NCBI GenBank assembly: GCA_941918925.1
Contig: OW799233.1
Span: forward strand, 129,108,833-129,172,832
DNA from: Phyto melanocephala
Lineage: Eukaryota > Arthropoda > Insecta > Diptera > Rhinophoridae
Reading direction: 5' to 3'
DNA: 64,000 bases
Positions within the stretch are counted from its first letter, which is position 1. Each line of letters opens with the position of its first letter. Positions 27,001-42,000 of the stretch are shown one piece after another. The position numbers were made by a program, and so were the translations under genes. The notes below the pieces were generated by a model that saw nothing but the letters and a program-made list of their open reading frames with translations, did not search any database and was not told the origin of the DNA.

Positions 27001-30000
27001 AAATAGATGATATTTACAACCAACATGTAACCACCGATCAGAGAGTGCTGATGATGAAATCGTAGCTGGTTTCGAAAATGCATTCCACTCGGCTAGTGTC
27101 GGTAAAAATTTAATTTTTCAGATTTATTCTTTCATTTATCACAATTAAAAAAAATTCTTTGTAAAAATAAAGAATATTAAAATATGAACTCAAGTCTGAT
27201 TAAAAATTTAAATATTAGTGATTTAATAATTTCAAAATAAATGTTCCATTTAATATTAGTCTACAGATTTTATGAGTTGGAAGTTTTACAAGAGCCAAGT
27301 ATACTTTGTAAGATGGAAGCCGTTTATTAGACAGCAAAGCAATAACTTTACTTTCAATAGCGTTTAGACCTCACTGCGCTGTGGACAGTTGCTTAGACCT
27401 TCGTTTAGCTAATCCCAGTACACTAATTGCTTTATTTACAGTTAATGCAATATGTGTGTCGAAATTCCTTTTCATTTCCCACCAAAGCTAGATGACAATT
27501 AATTGCGATGTGTGTTAATGGGATAAGAATCAACTTAAAGTTAAGCCAGATTTGTATAGTCAAATAGCCTTCTGATTTAACGAGACTTTTTTATAGCCGG
27601 AAAAATCACTGCATGTTGCGGTTTATATGCCAAAGCCGACATTAGCCCATTTGTCTTTAAATGCAAAACCGATGCCAGCATTACCGCCAACGCTACAGAC
27701 AAACGATTTGTCAATTTTTAAAATGCAATTTTTGCTGTCATTCCCAAAAAAGCAAAACATAGAATGCAAGGCTTTATTGTATGGACAAACTTCAACATGT
27801 TTTTCAGTCAAACATATTAAGTGGAACGTTCTGGTCATATAAAATTAGTATGGAAAAACATTATTGAAAGCGCATTATGCTCTAAAAATATATTACATTT
27901 TATTCTTGGTATTGTTTACTGAACATTTTAAACATTCTTTTTATAATTACAAATAAAATTCTAATGTAATTAACTCAGCGCCATTAATTAAACTATTGAC
28001 CGGTTTAGAAAAACAGATGAAAGTGCTTGACTTCAACTTCAACCATTAGACCATCAAACAAGCACACAAACGACCAATGCGCTAGAGCAATCAGATATTT
28101 TATTAATATAATTTTAAATTATTGTTTAATTAATGATTGGAATATAAGCAAAAGCCCAAACAAAACAATTTGTTCCATATTGTTTGTAAAGTCGCCATCT
28201 GTTTGTAATCCTCTAAATACTCCGAAAATCATCTCTATTTGTAGGGTATTTACAAAATGGCCCATTTAAGCGGCCATAATGTCCTTATGGCATTACATTT
28301 ATAATTTCACAAAACTGCGAATAATAGCGAAAAGTGGTGAAATAAATAAAGGAAAACGCAACAACAACATTGTGTAATGCTAAGAAACGTTTGAAAAAGA
28401 AGGGAGAAATAACTAAAAAAAAAAGAAAGCCTAAACATATTATTTGGGCACCTAAAAAATTATAATGTCTGCCCTTGTTGCTAGGATTTTCATTTAATTC
28501 TTTTTTTTGTTGCCTTTTATTCATCTTTTGATTTCTGTTGAAGCTGTTAATGGTAAAAGTCGTTATTGTTTATTTCGCTGAATTCACACAGCATCACAAA
28601 AGCACGCAATCAAGGGAGATTAAAAGTTCAAGTTCATTTAATTTGTGCAAAAGTCCTGAAATAAAAATGAAAGAAATGTTGAAAAGAAACAAACATTAAA
28701 ACCACCAATGCAATAGGAACGGAAAAAAGCAGGCATAACAACTAACATGTGGCTTTAAATTTGTTACTCGTACTTGTATTTGCCAAAAGCATCAAAATTA
28801 AGCAGCTGATGCTATTTTATGGCAAACATTTAAGCTGTTTGTTGTAAATCTCTGGGCCTTCTTCATTCTTCAGTTCAGCATTCATTCATTTTAAAAATAT
28901 CAAATGGCCTACGGGGCTGGGAGGAGCAGAATACTGTGTGGTTGAGGTGTTTTATAATTGGTATGTTGGCAATTTTTGAATGCGCGTTTTTATGTACATG
29001 ACGTTGATTTATGTTTATTTTGCATGCAGTCATAGCAAAAGTAATGGCACGAAGAATATAACCTGCACACATTTATATTGAGCATACGGAAACGGATACA
29101 CCTTTACACTTGTATAAACAAAAAAACAAATACATAAGTACATTCATACAGCTAAATATCTATAATTTCTAACGATGAAAAGGAGTATACTGGCTTTTGT
29201 TCTATGCCATTCACCATCTTTGCCATCACAATTTTTGCGCTTCTACACGTTTAAAGCTTAATCATGAAACTAAAAAAAAAACATAAAAAATACAACATAG
29301 GGGCCAGTTAAGACTTGCTATTTTTTGTTTTTACTTCCTTTTCGATTCATGTTGAATCATAAAGAGTGCTTATCCTTACCACTACATGCAACAACACACC
29401 CAACGACTATAAACAACGATATATTTTCAAAAGAATTCCCATTTTTTTCGCTATTAAAAAATGAATATGAAAAATATAAAGATACAACGACTGGATAGAA
29501 AGCTAGTGCAAAGGTGTTGTTAAAGCGCCTCCCGCAAAAACTTACCTGGTACAGCATGGCCGGACATGAGCATCCATAGGCAATACGATGTAGTATGGTT
29601 ACAGCTGCTTTCAGGGATTTCGTTGGCATTTGTTCCCAATCAGAAAGTACCACAACACAGGCACGAACTATTTTTGGATTTAGTAATCTGTAAATAGAAA
29701 TGAAATGCATGAATTATGACAATACACTCGACAAATGAAGTTGGTAAAAATAACGTAGTTTACGATACTTTTTTTAATTTTGTTTTAATTGTTACGAAGG
29801 AACTACCACTTCTTTTAAATAGAATATAAAAATATTCTGTAAAAAACCTATTGTAGACAACGTTCCCAAGTTTGCATTTTATATCCAACACATCTATCGG
29901 TGGAAAGGATAGTTTTACTTTGTGCCTTAATTATAAGACAAAATGGATTTTACACTCACAGTCAAGAAAATACGCTCACTTTTGAGTCGACCTAAGCCTT

Positions 30001-33000
30001 TTGTCTGTTTATATAAAGTATATAATCAATAAAGTGCTAAACATTTTTTTCAGTCAAATTTTTTATATGAACTATTGATTCGTATTCAGTGTGTTAGTGA
30101 AAACATATTTATACGAAAATAAATACTTAAAAAAAGCGTGCGACTAAAAATTCTAATTTGTAGTTATTGACTTATTTATTTTCTATTCTTAATTTCTATT
30201 CTTAATTAATAACTCAATTTAAATTCCGGCTCTAGTAAACATTTTTAACATTTTAATTTAAAAAAATTTAATTGTGATAGTGAAAGATTTATTTAAAAAA
30301 ATATATCTCGATGATAAAATCGTATCCTAATCCTATAAGGTGTCACACAACTTTCTTTAGCAGGTAAGTAGCGTACTAACTAAGTATTTATTTACGAAAA
30401 TGCTAATGTAAGTTGAAAACGAGAATCAAAAAACTCGATCAAAAAATTTTAGTTGAAATCGGTCAACAATTTTACCCTGATCCGAGAACTTAGCTGGTAG
30501 TAGCTTAAGCTCATATTGTTACATATATTTTTTTGGTTTACATTGTTAAGCACTTAACAACTTCCTTGGTTGGTTGGTTGGTTGGTTGGTTGGCAGAATC
30601 AGGTTATGTAATGTAACATAACAGTTGAAATGTTATATTATATGCTGCATACTTTAGGGAGTGGTTATTTTTCCTACGTATTACTAACAATAAGATCTCA
30701 CCATTTTATTTAGGCAACGATCTCTACTAATTACCAAAATAAACTGGTGTATAGTACGGAAATTTCGTAGAATGTTATAGATTACCACTATTAGATAGCG
30801 CTGTTGCTAAAAATAGTCAAACTGCACATGTATAAGTATTTCAACAGAGTTCGTTGTGCGTATATCAAGTTGAGTTTGATAATAAATATAGGTGTATACG
30901 AATAAGTGAAATAATTAATTAATACAAGTTACCTATTAAGAACTAAAAAGTTTCTATGATTTTATAACATAAACTTCAAGTGTTATTATTTGTAATACAA
31001 AAGAATTCTGGTAAATTTTAAGAAAATAAGCCAACGTTTATAATATAATATTAAATGTAGTTAATAAAATTCACACATTTAGCACCTTCTCTAGATCGTT
31101 TCAAAATTCAGGGCGATATAACACGCACGAAATGTTTGCATTAAACAAATTGTAAATACTGTATGAGAGAGTTTCTATACGAATCCACCAGAAAATACTA
31201 AATGGAACAACTTCAAAATATCGTTACGACGCTTTATAAGACTTAACTAAATATGGTTTTGTATAGAGGGTGTTCCAATAAGACATTAAACTTTCTAAAG
31301 CCCGCTACGGGCTCACACTGTAACTACTTGGTATATGAGAAGTAACATCTACATTATTTTTAAATTTAAACGCTTCAAACGTTCCAGCAATGCATTGAAA
31401 TAATTAGTTCACTACAAGAAATGGTGAAAATTTCGCGATCATTCCTCGCAAAAGTAATAAATTTTTGTGTCATAGTAAAACATCTTTTTAGGCTGCAACT
31501 GTAAAATTAGTGGAACAATTTGAGTTGTTTAAACAACTTAGTGATATGAAGAGTTAAACTTGTGTATATTGTTCAAGAATAACAGTGGATATTGCTGTTG
31601 TAGCTCATAATGCCCAGATTTGTCCATTTCTCATCGATCTTAGAAATTGGAAAATTCACAAACGACAATAAATTGCATTTAACATTAAAATTTAGGTCTT
31701 AAAGCTTTTAACGTTTAGCTTACATAAAAAAATAAGACTGCCGACCATCAACAATGTCGAACTAAAGTGATTAGCAATTTTATCGAAAAATCATCATAAG
31801 TGACTTTCATCTCAAGGGCTATGTTAATAAGGAAAACTATCCCATGAGGAGCTCGGAAAATTCAAAAATTATTGTTAAAAAAAAATTGTGGCTGCTTGCA
31901 GTGAAATTGGATTTTTTTTTCTTCAAATATAAGACTGGAGATACTGTTACGGTACTTCTGTATCGAACGATGACTCACATTTTTGTGTACCAGGAATCAA
32001 AACATATTGATTTGGAAGATTATTATTTTTATTAAGACAGCGATATGTTCTACACAAGTAACGATGTGATCTCTCCTAGGTCTATGACAATGACACACAA
32101 TCGATTAAAGACCTGTAACATGCAACCAGTGAAGTTATCGAGAATATACAGTCGCAAATTTGCAAACCGGTGAAAAACAATCGTGATGAAGAGAATAAGG
32201 TCCTACAAGCATCGCAGAGAATGTCTTCCATTGACAGGCATACTCTTCTTATCCGATGAATTCGTTTAAAATTTTATTTTTTACAAACCAAATTTACCCT
32301 CACATTAGAATTCAAATACCGAATATCTATACAGAGAACAATGTTAGAAAATTTCTTATATCCGGCAGCTCCCCAATATTCGCGACATATGGTTTGAGCA
32401 AGGTGAAACTACAGCTCATACAGCAAGATATAAAGGGTTCGCTATCTAACGTTTTTTTTTCAATTAGTGCTTATTTCGTAAATGGTAACACTTAGCTCAT
32501 GTCTGATTTGACAGATAATTAGTTTTATCCTTCCGCTGAACGAATATGGTTGTGTATACGCTTCGCTAAGTGGGCCTGCGATCGACTTACAGAAGATGCC
32601 GATTTTGCCAAAAAAATCATCTTTTAAGATGAAGCTCATTTTGATCTTGGCGGGTATCTAAACAAGCAAAATTGTCGCATTTGGGGCATAGAAAACCCGC
32701 ACGCATACATTGAAAAGCCAATACACCCAAAACGTCACTGTTTGGTGCGGATTTTGGTCCAGAGGCATAATTGGGCCATTTTTCTTCGAAAATTAGCAAG
32801 GAGTGGCCGTTACAGTCAATGTCGATCGTTATCGGGCCATGTTGAACAAATTTTTGTTCACAAAAATTGAAGAGGAGGATATTGACAACATTTAGTTTCA
32901 ACAGGACGGCGCTACGTGCCACACAGCGCCCTGCGCCCTGTTTCAAAAAAAAAAAAAAAAGTTATTTGGCGGACCCTTTAGAACACGATTCTGCAAGAGT

Positions 33001-36000
33001 TGCGTTATTAACGAATAATTCAAAAAAAATTTTGATATTGTTTGGCCACCCCGTTACCCAGATACGACAAGCCTAATTTTGTTTAGGGTTTCTTACGGAC
33101 AGAGGAACGGATAGAATATAAAGAAGATATAACAAAATTGCGGCCAGACAATGTTATGAAACCGTAGTGAAAAGAATATTTGATTTAAACAAAAGGCAGA
33201 AGATAGTTTTTGATTAAAAAAAATACCGAATGCAAATCCTTCGATATAAGTAAGTTAACATTTCAAATAAGGCATTGCAATTTGGCAAACCCTGTATTTT
33301 TTAATCCATTTTTGTAAACTAAAAAATAGAAGTTTCTACTGTTTGCTAAATTCTTTTAAATTTTGTGATAAATTTATTATTTCATGATCTACTAATTTTT
33401 TTCTCGAGTCTAAACTTTGCAAAAAAATAAAAAAAAAACATATCGGATTTCGTTTGCTTGCAATGGTTATTAATCATTTTAAGTAGTCATAAAGAATGAA
33501 AAAATAAATTTTTTATGTCTTCGTTTTTTTTTTTGTTAAGAATTCTGCTTAAATGAATGGAAAGAAATATTTTTTTTTGGGAGTCATAGAATTTTAGTTC
33601 AAAAACTACCTTTAGAAAACAAAAAATTTGAATGTTAACCTTGATTGTAAATGAATAAAGGAAGCAGTAAAAATGGACTAAACTGCTTAAAATAGTAAAA
33701 CTAAAACTATTTATAAATGTTCATAATTTACGATGCTTTTATTGAATTGATGGAAAATAAGATGGGAAATATGTGAGTATTAGGGTGGGTCAAATTGTAT
33801 GGATATGAAAAAACACAACTGAAAATTCGTATCGCACGCAAAAAAAAATCGACAGATAATTTCAAGAAACTTTTCCGAAAAAACCATAAGTCTAAAATCA
33901 AATAAAATTCAGCGCAAAGCCATATAAAGATTTAAATAGACACTAATGAATGAAAAAAAATTAGAAAAATATTTATGTTTCTTATTCTTTTTTTTAACGA
34001 TATAAAAAAATATTTGAAAATGCCAAGTAACTTGCTCTCAAATGTGGTTTAATAAACCAAAATCGGCTACGAAATGTGACAGTCGCAAAAATATACTGCA
34101 GCACCGCACCAAAAAACTTTATTACAAAAAAACGCGTCACGAATCGGTCACTTAGTACTTATCTGCTTCCAAAAGCGCAATTAATAAACGCTAATTTAAT
34201 CCCTACTAGCACCAAATAAGGGAGAAAAATAAAAAAAAACAAGTAAGAGCTCTATATTCGCCTGTGCCGAATCTTTTAAACCCACCACCAATTTTGTGTA
34301 CATTTATAACGCAAAATTTATTATTTTGTTACTAAGAGTAATCGCTATGGAATAATTTTTTTATACTACAATTTGTATCACTTTCTTGGTATAACTTCGA
34401 TATGCTAGTAAAATGTTTTCGTAAATTTAGTCTTTCAATAAAATTGGACGCTAAAGTAGGCGTGTCAATAAAGTTTCTGCTAATAAATACAACTAAGATA
34501 TTTTAATATAGTCCTTTATTCTTCCAAAATCTTTATTCCTAGAGAAATTATATGAATTTGAGATAAATCGTTATATAGGAGGTGGGCGTAAAAATGGGCG
34601 TGTCACATTTATTTTCCATTAGTACAAAGCCTTTGACCTAAAAGCAATAATTGCAAAAATTTCAAAATCGTACATCTAATTTGGTCAGTTTTATTAGGTT
34701 TTAAACTTGAAATATACCGAAAAATACATTGCGCGGTATTAATTATCATACGTTTTGATCTATAACTCCTTTCCTAATGCATAGATTTAAGCAATTTTTA
34801 CGGAAAAATACTGTTTTTACTCAGGAAATATATATTTGAATTTCATGGCTTAACGTTAATGCGTTTCGACACAATTGCATTTTATTCGATGTTGGAAGGG
34901 CATGGTTGTTTTTTCGACCTACTCTTGCATTACGAGCTATAACTTTCTTCCTAATTTAACGATTTAGCCCATTAAATAAACAAACCCTTTGTATAAGAAA
35001 GATCCTGGCAAAATTTGAGACCCCTAGCTCTTTCGGTCCGAACTCTATCGTGCTTTCAACAGACGGAGAGACTGGATCGTCAGAAAATGAAACCCCGATT
35101 CAAAATATATATACTTTATGGGATCTAAAATGGATAATTCGATGTGTTACAAACGGAATGACAAAATGAATATACCCCCTCCATTTTTTTTTGGTGGCGG
35201 ATATAAAAATATTGTTCGAATAATAAGCTGTACAGAAGACATACCTTGTTGTGCTTACGATTTAAGCATTTTTATGGATGCAATACGAAAAAGAATGAAG
35301 TCTGCACGGTTTAAAAAATTAAAAAAAATTTGGGCAAGTTGAATTAAGGACTTAGGAAATAAAACGCTACATTTATATTTTGTAAATGAACGATGTAAAT
35401 TTTTGTTATGTTTTTTGTAAACGCTTTAAATTTCTTCGTTGCTCAAATTCTTTTTAAAATGGAAACATCAGCAATGTCTCTCGATTCATCTGATTCGGCA
35501 AGGGATGTGTTTTCAACAAATGCCGGGTTATGTTTTTTGTTCTAAACATTTGCAATTTTGGCTTACCAAGTGAATTTAGTGAACTTAACCTACCAAGTAG
35601 TGGTGATGCTTTAAAATCATGTTTTTTAAGTGATCGTAAGAAAATGTAACATATAAATAATACATTCATATTAAAGTCTTACTCTGAAGGTGGCTAAAGA
35701 TGCCTTTATACCATCTGATTTCCCATCTAAGTTGCGCTATTAAACACTAGTTTTAAGCTCCCCCAGTGTCCCCACGTGTGAGAAGCCATTACATACTAAT
35801 ATATTTAAAGATTGTCTGACTGAATGTGAATCAGTTAGTTGACTAAGATAATAACTTAGATAGAGTAAAGAGAACTTAAGAAAATAATCGCAATTAAGTG
35901 TAAAATTAATGTTTCAATGATCAATGAAATAAAGTGTAGAAAACAAGTTAAACTTTTCGATAAATAACTTCTACCAGGAAATAAATACCAAATCTAGACC

Positions 36001-39000
36001 TCAAATATATTTAAAAAGCTTGGAAACCGTAAATAATATATTTTATATCAGGAAATGCAAATAAATAAGATTTCGTGTTTACTCTTGCTATACAATTTGT
36101 GACGAAAAAAATTTACCCACCCTATTATGTATGTTTTAGGATTGTACACAAAAGGATAGATGCAAAAATCTTCAAAGAAATTATTGCAAAATTAAAATCA
36201 AGAATTTATTAGTACTTTTATAAAAGTAAAATTTTAGTTTGCTGTTTGAAAACATAGTTTGGAAATGACGTCTCTTTTGATGTATGAGTAAATAAAAAGT
36301 TTTAAAAAATAAACTTTTTTCTTATCTACATTTAATTGAACAAATTTCAATAGATAGCAATCTCTTATTAAACTAATTTTTATAAATTAAAACAAATACT
36401 TAGGGCCGTATTCATAAAAAATATTTTAGGTTTATTGAAGGCTTATTTGACAAATTTCTCTACAACATCTGTCAAATAAGCCTTTAATAAACCTAAAATA
36501 TTTTTTATGAATACGGCCCTTAATGTTTAATTCATATTTTAGTTTAGAAAACTATTCTATTAATCGATGGTCTCAGGTAGAAAGGCCCTAACTCAATTAA
36601 TTATAACTTGACATGAAAAGATAAAAACATTATAGAAACTGTAATATCATAATGTAACTTCTTTTTGATACAATTGCAATAAATTTTGTATTGAGGAGTA
36701 TTCGTGTAAAATGTTTTGGAATCATTAAATAAAATAATTTTCTTAAAAAATACGATTAAGGGTCTTTCAACTTGTGTCTATCGATATACTCTAATGTAGT
36801 ATGTTTTAGTACTACTACTACTACTACTCGGTACCGTAATACAGGATCGAGAATTTTCCAAAATATGTTATTTCTAGAAAAAGCTATTTGATAAACATCC
36901 CGAAAGTATGCTACATAGTGTGAATTGCTTATAATTTCCAATAAATAAAATCTTAAGGTATATTACACAAATGTAAATAAGAATTAAAATGTAAATTAAA
37001 CTAACAAAGTTAAAAACTAACAAGTAAAAGCGCTATATTGGGCCGTGCCGAATCTGATAATACCCTTCACCGTTATGTACATAGGTATAATCCCACATCG
37101 TAGCTTAGCCTAGATTTTAGATTTTATGCAATACGCTATTTTCTTTATTATTTCCGACGCCATCCTTGGTTTTGAAGTTTACATAGTATACTGTAATCTA
37201 CTTTAATTTGGTACCTATATTGTTGGGGTTAAAAATATTCGCTCCGCCATTTTGTTTCATACTCCATCTTGGATTTTACCCTTTTTTTGTTGTTTAATAC
37301 AGCGCTTTTTTTTCGACATTTATATTGTGGGGGTTAAAGGGGACAAAGTCGTAACTACTATATTTAACTCATATATTTGCCATTTAATCTAGGATGTCAT
37401 CTTGGATTTTTTCTTTTCATATCTAACTATAGTTTAATCCTCAAGTCCTTTCATTTGATCTCCACATTGGCTCTCTCGGTTTTATAGAAACTGAAAAACA
37501 TCGATTTCCGTTTGTAAAATTTAAAAAAAACTTCGAAGCAATTGTACTTTGGTGCTTTAATCGCAGTTGGTTTCAAACCGATTTATTAGTTTTTCTTAGA
37601 AATTATTTCTGAGATAACGGCCTATAATTTGGTAACTTAAGCGTGTTTAAAAATTATTTAGGATTTTAAAAAATTTTGAAAAAAAAATATATATCACTTC
37701 AAATAATTTTTGCCTATAACTATAGCGATTAGTGACCAATTTGTCCAAAAGTTTTAACGAGTATCGCTAGAGGCATGCCAAATTTATAAATAGTAACAAC
37801 CGCGTCTATAAATTATCCCAGAACTGGAAAATTTTAATTTTTGTCGTAAAAATAAGCGAAAATACAGAGGCAGTTTATTTGCTCATCTCAAATAGTGATG
37901 GTGCGATTATGATGATTTCCAGTAACGATTATTTCTGATATTTTGATACCGTACACGAGTCTTAGTAATGTTGGGGGATTCAGAAAGTTCAAACGGAAAG
38001 ATGGAAAGACAGAGGGACAAGCGGATAATGCTTAAACGACTTCCCTATTCATAAGCTTTCAGAAAATAAAATACTTGTAAGATCGGAAATAAATATTGTA
38101 GAAATTTTACATGGAATGACAAACATATATATACCTTTTTACACTGTCGAGTGTAATATATAATTATATGCCAAATAACTTTTTTATTTTTTAAATGCTA
38201 TAAAAAAGTGTAGCATCGGTTGTGTGACACGTAGCGCCGTCCTGTTAAAACCAAATGTTGCCAATATCCTTCTTTTCAATTTTTGTGAACAAAAATTCGT
38301 TCAACATGGCCCGATAACCATCGCCATTCACTACGGCCACTCCTTGCTCATTTTCGAAAAAAATGGCCCAATTATGCCTCTGGACCAAAATCCGCACAGG
38401 TACTCGTTCTGGGTGTATCGTCTTTTCAATGTATGCGTGCGGGTTTTCTGTGCCCCAAATGCGACAATTTTGCTTATTTACATACCCGCCAAGATCAAAA
38501 TGAGCTTCATCTGAATAGATGAAATTTTTGGCAAAATCGGCCAAAGTAATGTCGCAATATTTCCCAGCGTAGTTCAAGCGTATACACAACCATGTTCGTT
38601 CATCGGAAGGATAAAACCAATCATCTGTCAAATCAAACATGAGCTAAGTGTTACCATTCACGAAATAAACACTAGTTTAAAAAAAAACGTTAGATGGCGG
38701 ACCCTTTATATACCGTTTTACACTGTCGAGTGAAGGGTAAGATAAAACTAATTCTGTAACAATACTTTTTAAAGACTACTATATAACGTCTGCTTTACTA
38801 CGAAGTAGTTTGGTAATTGCATGTTTTTAAATGCAAAATTCCGCATAATTTTTTAACAGCAAGGACTTTAAAAATAAACAAAAAAAAAGCTGAAAATTTG
38901 CAAAAGCGAATAAAATAATTATTTGCAGAGTGCGTCCCATATTCCAAGCGCGGATGTAGGAGAAGAAAAAAGACTGTTTCATTAGTCTTTGCTTGTATTC

Positions 39001-42000
39001 AAGCGTTAATGGAAATTGATAAGCTACACTCTCCTTAACCGTAAAGGAAAATAGGCGTAGAGATCGACTTACTCACACAAGTAAATGGCAAATAAATATA
39101 TTAAAAAAGTTTGAATATGCTAAAGGAGAACCAAAATAATTATCGTTATTATGAATTTCAAAATGTGAAAATTTATAAATATTTTTTGTTCACACGGATT
39201 TTAATTTCGTATTGTGAATTCCATGTGAATGAAATCAGATACCAGGGACTCAATTCTCGCTTTGTGAAACTGTGAAATGAAAAGTTTTTCTACAGCAAAG
39301 GGTATGGTGAAAATATATGATAAGACACACGATAACTTTTCATTTCACAGTTTAATAGAACGAGAATTGAAACCGTGGTGAATAATTTTTTATAACTTAT
39401 TGTCAAAATATTTGTTTAAAAATTTTGTGAACTTTTTGAAAGCAGGCAAATTCACAAGCCTTAAAATTAGGAAATTTTAACACGGCCTTTATTCATGATA
39501 TCAATTGTTCACAAGTTTGGCATTCTCCATGTGGAATTTTATTTATTTAAATAGAAAAATCTATGCCCTTAAAAGAACAACAGGGAAAAAGAGGAAGCCG
39601 AAGCTATTACAGTCGTGTCTGGATATACTGAACACCCGATATAGTGAACACCTCCATATAGTGAACACCAAAATTTTTGCACGGAGTACTCTAAATAGTG
39701 AAAAACTCTAATAGTGAACAACATTTTGAAAACAACTTCAACAACAATTATTTTATTAAACTTAAATACATATATTTCCTTTTTTGTACAAATTATTTCT
39801 AATCAGCTATTGCATTTACATGTATGTTTTTTTAATAAATAAAACGAGTTTTTGAACAAAAATTTCAACCTTGATATAGAGAACAACCTGGATACTATGA
39901 ATAAGCCTTGCAAAAATTAGTTCACTATATCCAGACACGACTGTATTATTATTTACCTTCAGCAAAAAAAATTAATAATGAATATTATTTAATTAGACTT
40001 TATAGTTTGGCCATACGCATCTATGTTAATAGATAAATCTAAAGTAAAAATTTTATCTATGTACATATGTACATTCTTGGGTCCTTGATAAACATTTTTC
40101 AGAATTACATACGTAATAATAAACCTTTATGTATGTCCCTGTGTCACCCTCTAACTAGTGGTGGTAGATGTTGTATAAAATAATCGTCAAGCTCAAGGGA
40201 ACTAATTAAACATTAATGTCAGAACTCACTCATACTTTTTTTTAAATGACTGTTTGTTTATTTGTTGTTGGCTGTTTAATTCTTTCCGAAATGTCTCTTT
40301 TGTATTTGAGCTGTTAATTGTTGTTGTTTAGTGGTTCCATTAAGAATTGTTATTTTTGTATTTAAGGTTTGTTTCATGCGTTCATTTAAAAACTTGATAT
40401 TTTTGTTGTTATTCATGCTGTTTAGTACTTGGGTCTTGTCTCCTTTTTTGCAGTAGGTGGTTGGTTGATTGGTTAGTTGTGTGTGTCTGTGTGAATATGT
40501 ATGACGAGTAAGTGCTTATTTAAATTGTACTTTTTAAATACTCTTTAAAATGATTGTGGTCGCTGTTGTTGTGGGTATTGTTTTTGTTTTTGGTTTTCCC
40601 TTGACTATTGCGTAATTATTTTCATCTTTGTGCTGATTTTATTGTTTTTTTCCTACTTTTCTATTGCCTTTGAAACTGCTGTCAATGATTTTGCCAAGTT
40701 GCTTTTGTTTTCTCTAGCATGCATTGCCTTTCCATTTCGTTTGTGATACTTTTAAGTGTTGCCATCAGCAAAAGTTTTAGTTTTTTTTTGCTCTTCTTCT
40801 TCTTTTGTTCACAATTGTATACATTTTGTCTCTCGAATGGGTATTTAATTTGTTTTTTTTATGCTGCAAAGCTTTTTGTTTTATTTATTTTTTTGTGAGT
40901 TAAGCTAAACTTTTAACTGAAATTTAATTGCCAACAAATGTTTAAATATTAAGTTTGTCTTTTACAAACCATAAAACTTTATTTCCTTTATCTACACAAA
41001 AAGTACCAGTAGCAGCCAACAGACAGGCTGTTTAAGGTTTTGTTAAATATTCGCAGTTAAAAATGTTCCTCCGCTGTAAGTTACACGGACTAGGGGTCTG
41101 ACACAGTGATTCACAATGTTTTTTAAACGACAAAATTTAAATTTTTTTCAATTTGTAAAAAAACAGAATTGAATAAAAAGAATAAGTCTATAACAAAATG
41201 TATTTAACCCCACAAAAAAAATAAAATTTTGTAATTAGTGCAGACTTCATTCTCTCACAGTATTGCATCCATGAAAAAGCTTAAATTGTTTGCATACGAA
41301 AGCACAACAAAGTATGTCTTCTGTACTGCTCATTATTTTATTAATAGAATAAAGAAGACAAATATATTCCAATAGACATTTTGTATATTTCTTCCTTACT
41401 TGCTGCAACAGCATTTTTCATTAGTGCGTAAGGGGTAGGCACGATTAAGCCGTTCCTGGTAGGGATAAAATTAGGGCTTAATAATTGCAAAACAGATACC
41501 TATGAAATGGGTCGTTGGACACAAAAAACACTTCTTGTAGAACCGTTTCTCGCAGCCGGTGAGCACTAAATAAGCGATGCAAAAAGCGCTTTTTTATTTA
41601 TTTTATTTTATATGAATTCAAATTTATGCACTTACATAGACACAATTTTCGAAAAGGAGAAAAAATAATGAGAGTAAAATAAAAAAATTCAAAATATAAA
41701 GATTGCGAAAACGATATTATACATAGAGACAAGTAATTTCTTATGAAAAAAGTCTTTTACAAATATCTTAAATGTTTAAACTTTTTAAAATTTTGTTATA
41801 AATAGAAAACTCATAGAAATATCTCATAAAAAAACATTGAAAAAAAAAACAAAAACGATGTAAGTTTTAAAAACAACGAAATCTTTTAGAAGTATAAAGT
41901 ATTAGTATAAGTTAAAAATATTTTAAGAAAAAACATTTCATAAAACAAAAAATTTTTTCGAAAATTAGAAAAAAAATATATAAAATTTTTTTTTTAAAGG

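Larger units (their letters stand above)
13318..29545 (-). other. timeout intron, 16.2 kb
   Basis: Holds a decayed dispersed-repeat piece (13805-13990), a TA-flanked TIR element (15252-15911), the Helitron/TIR/Helitron cluster (17115-20776), a B-type repeat (22830-23790) and a non-LTR RNase H pseudogene (23897-24850). 20800-22800 and 25100-29500 are AT-rich with microsatellites only; no coding signal could be supported there. Confidence 0.85.

Noticed and set aside
27623..27842. Overlapping 71-codon open frames on both strands
   Set aside because: Mirror-image frames of one AT-balanced segment with no conserved motif; treated as chance.
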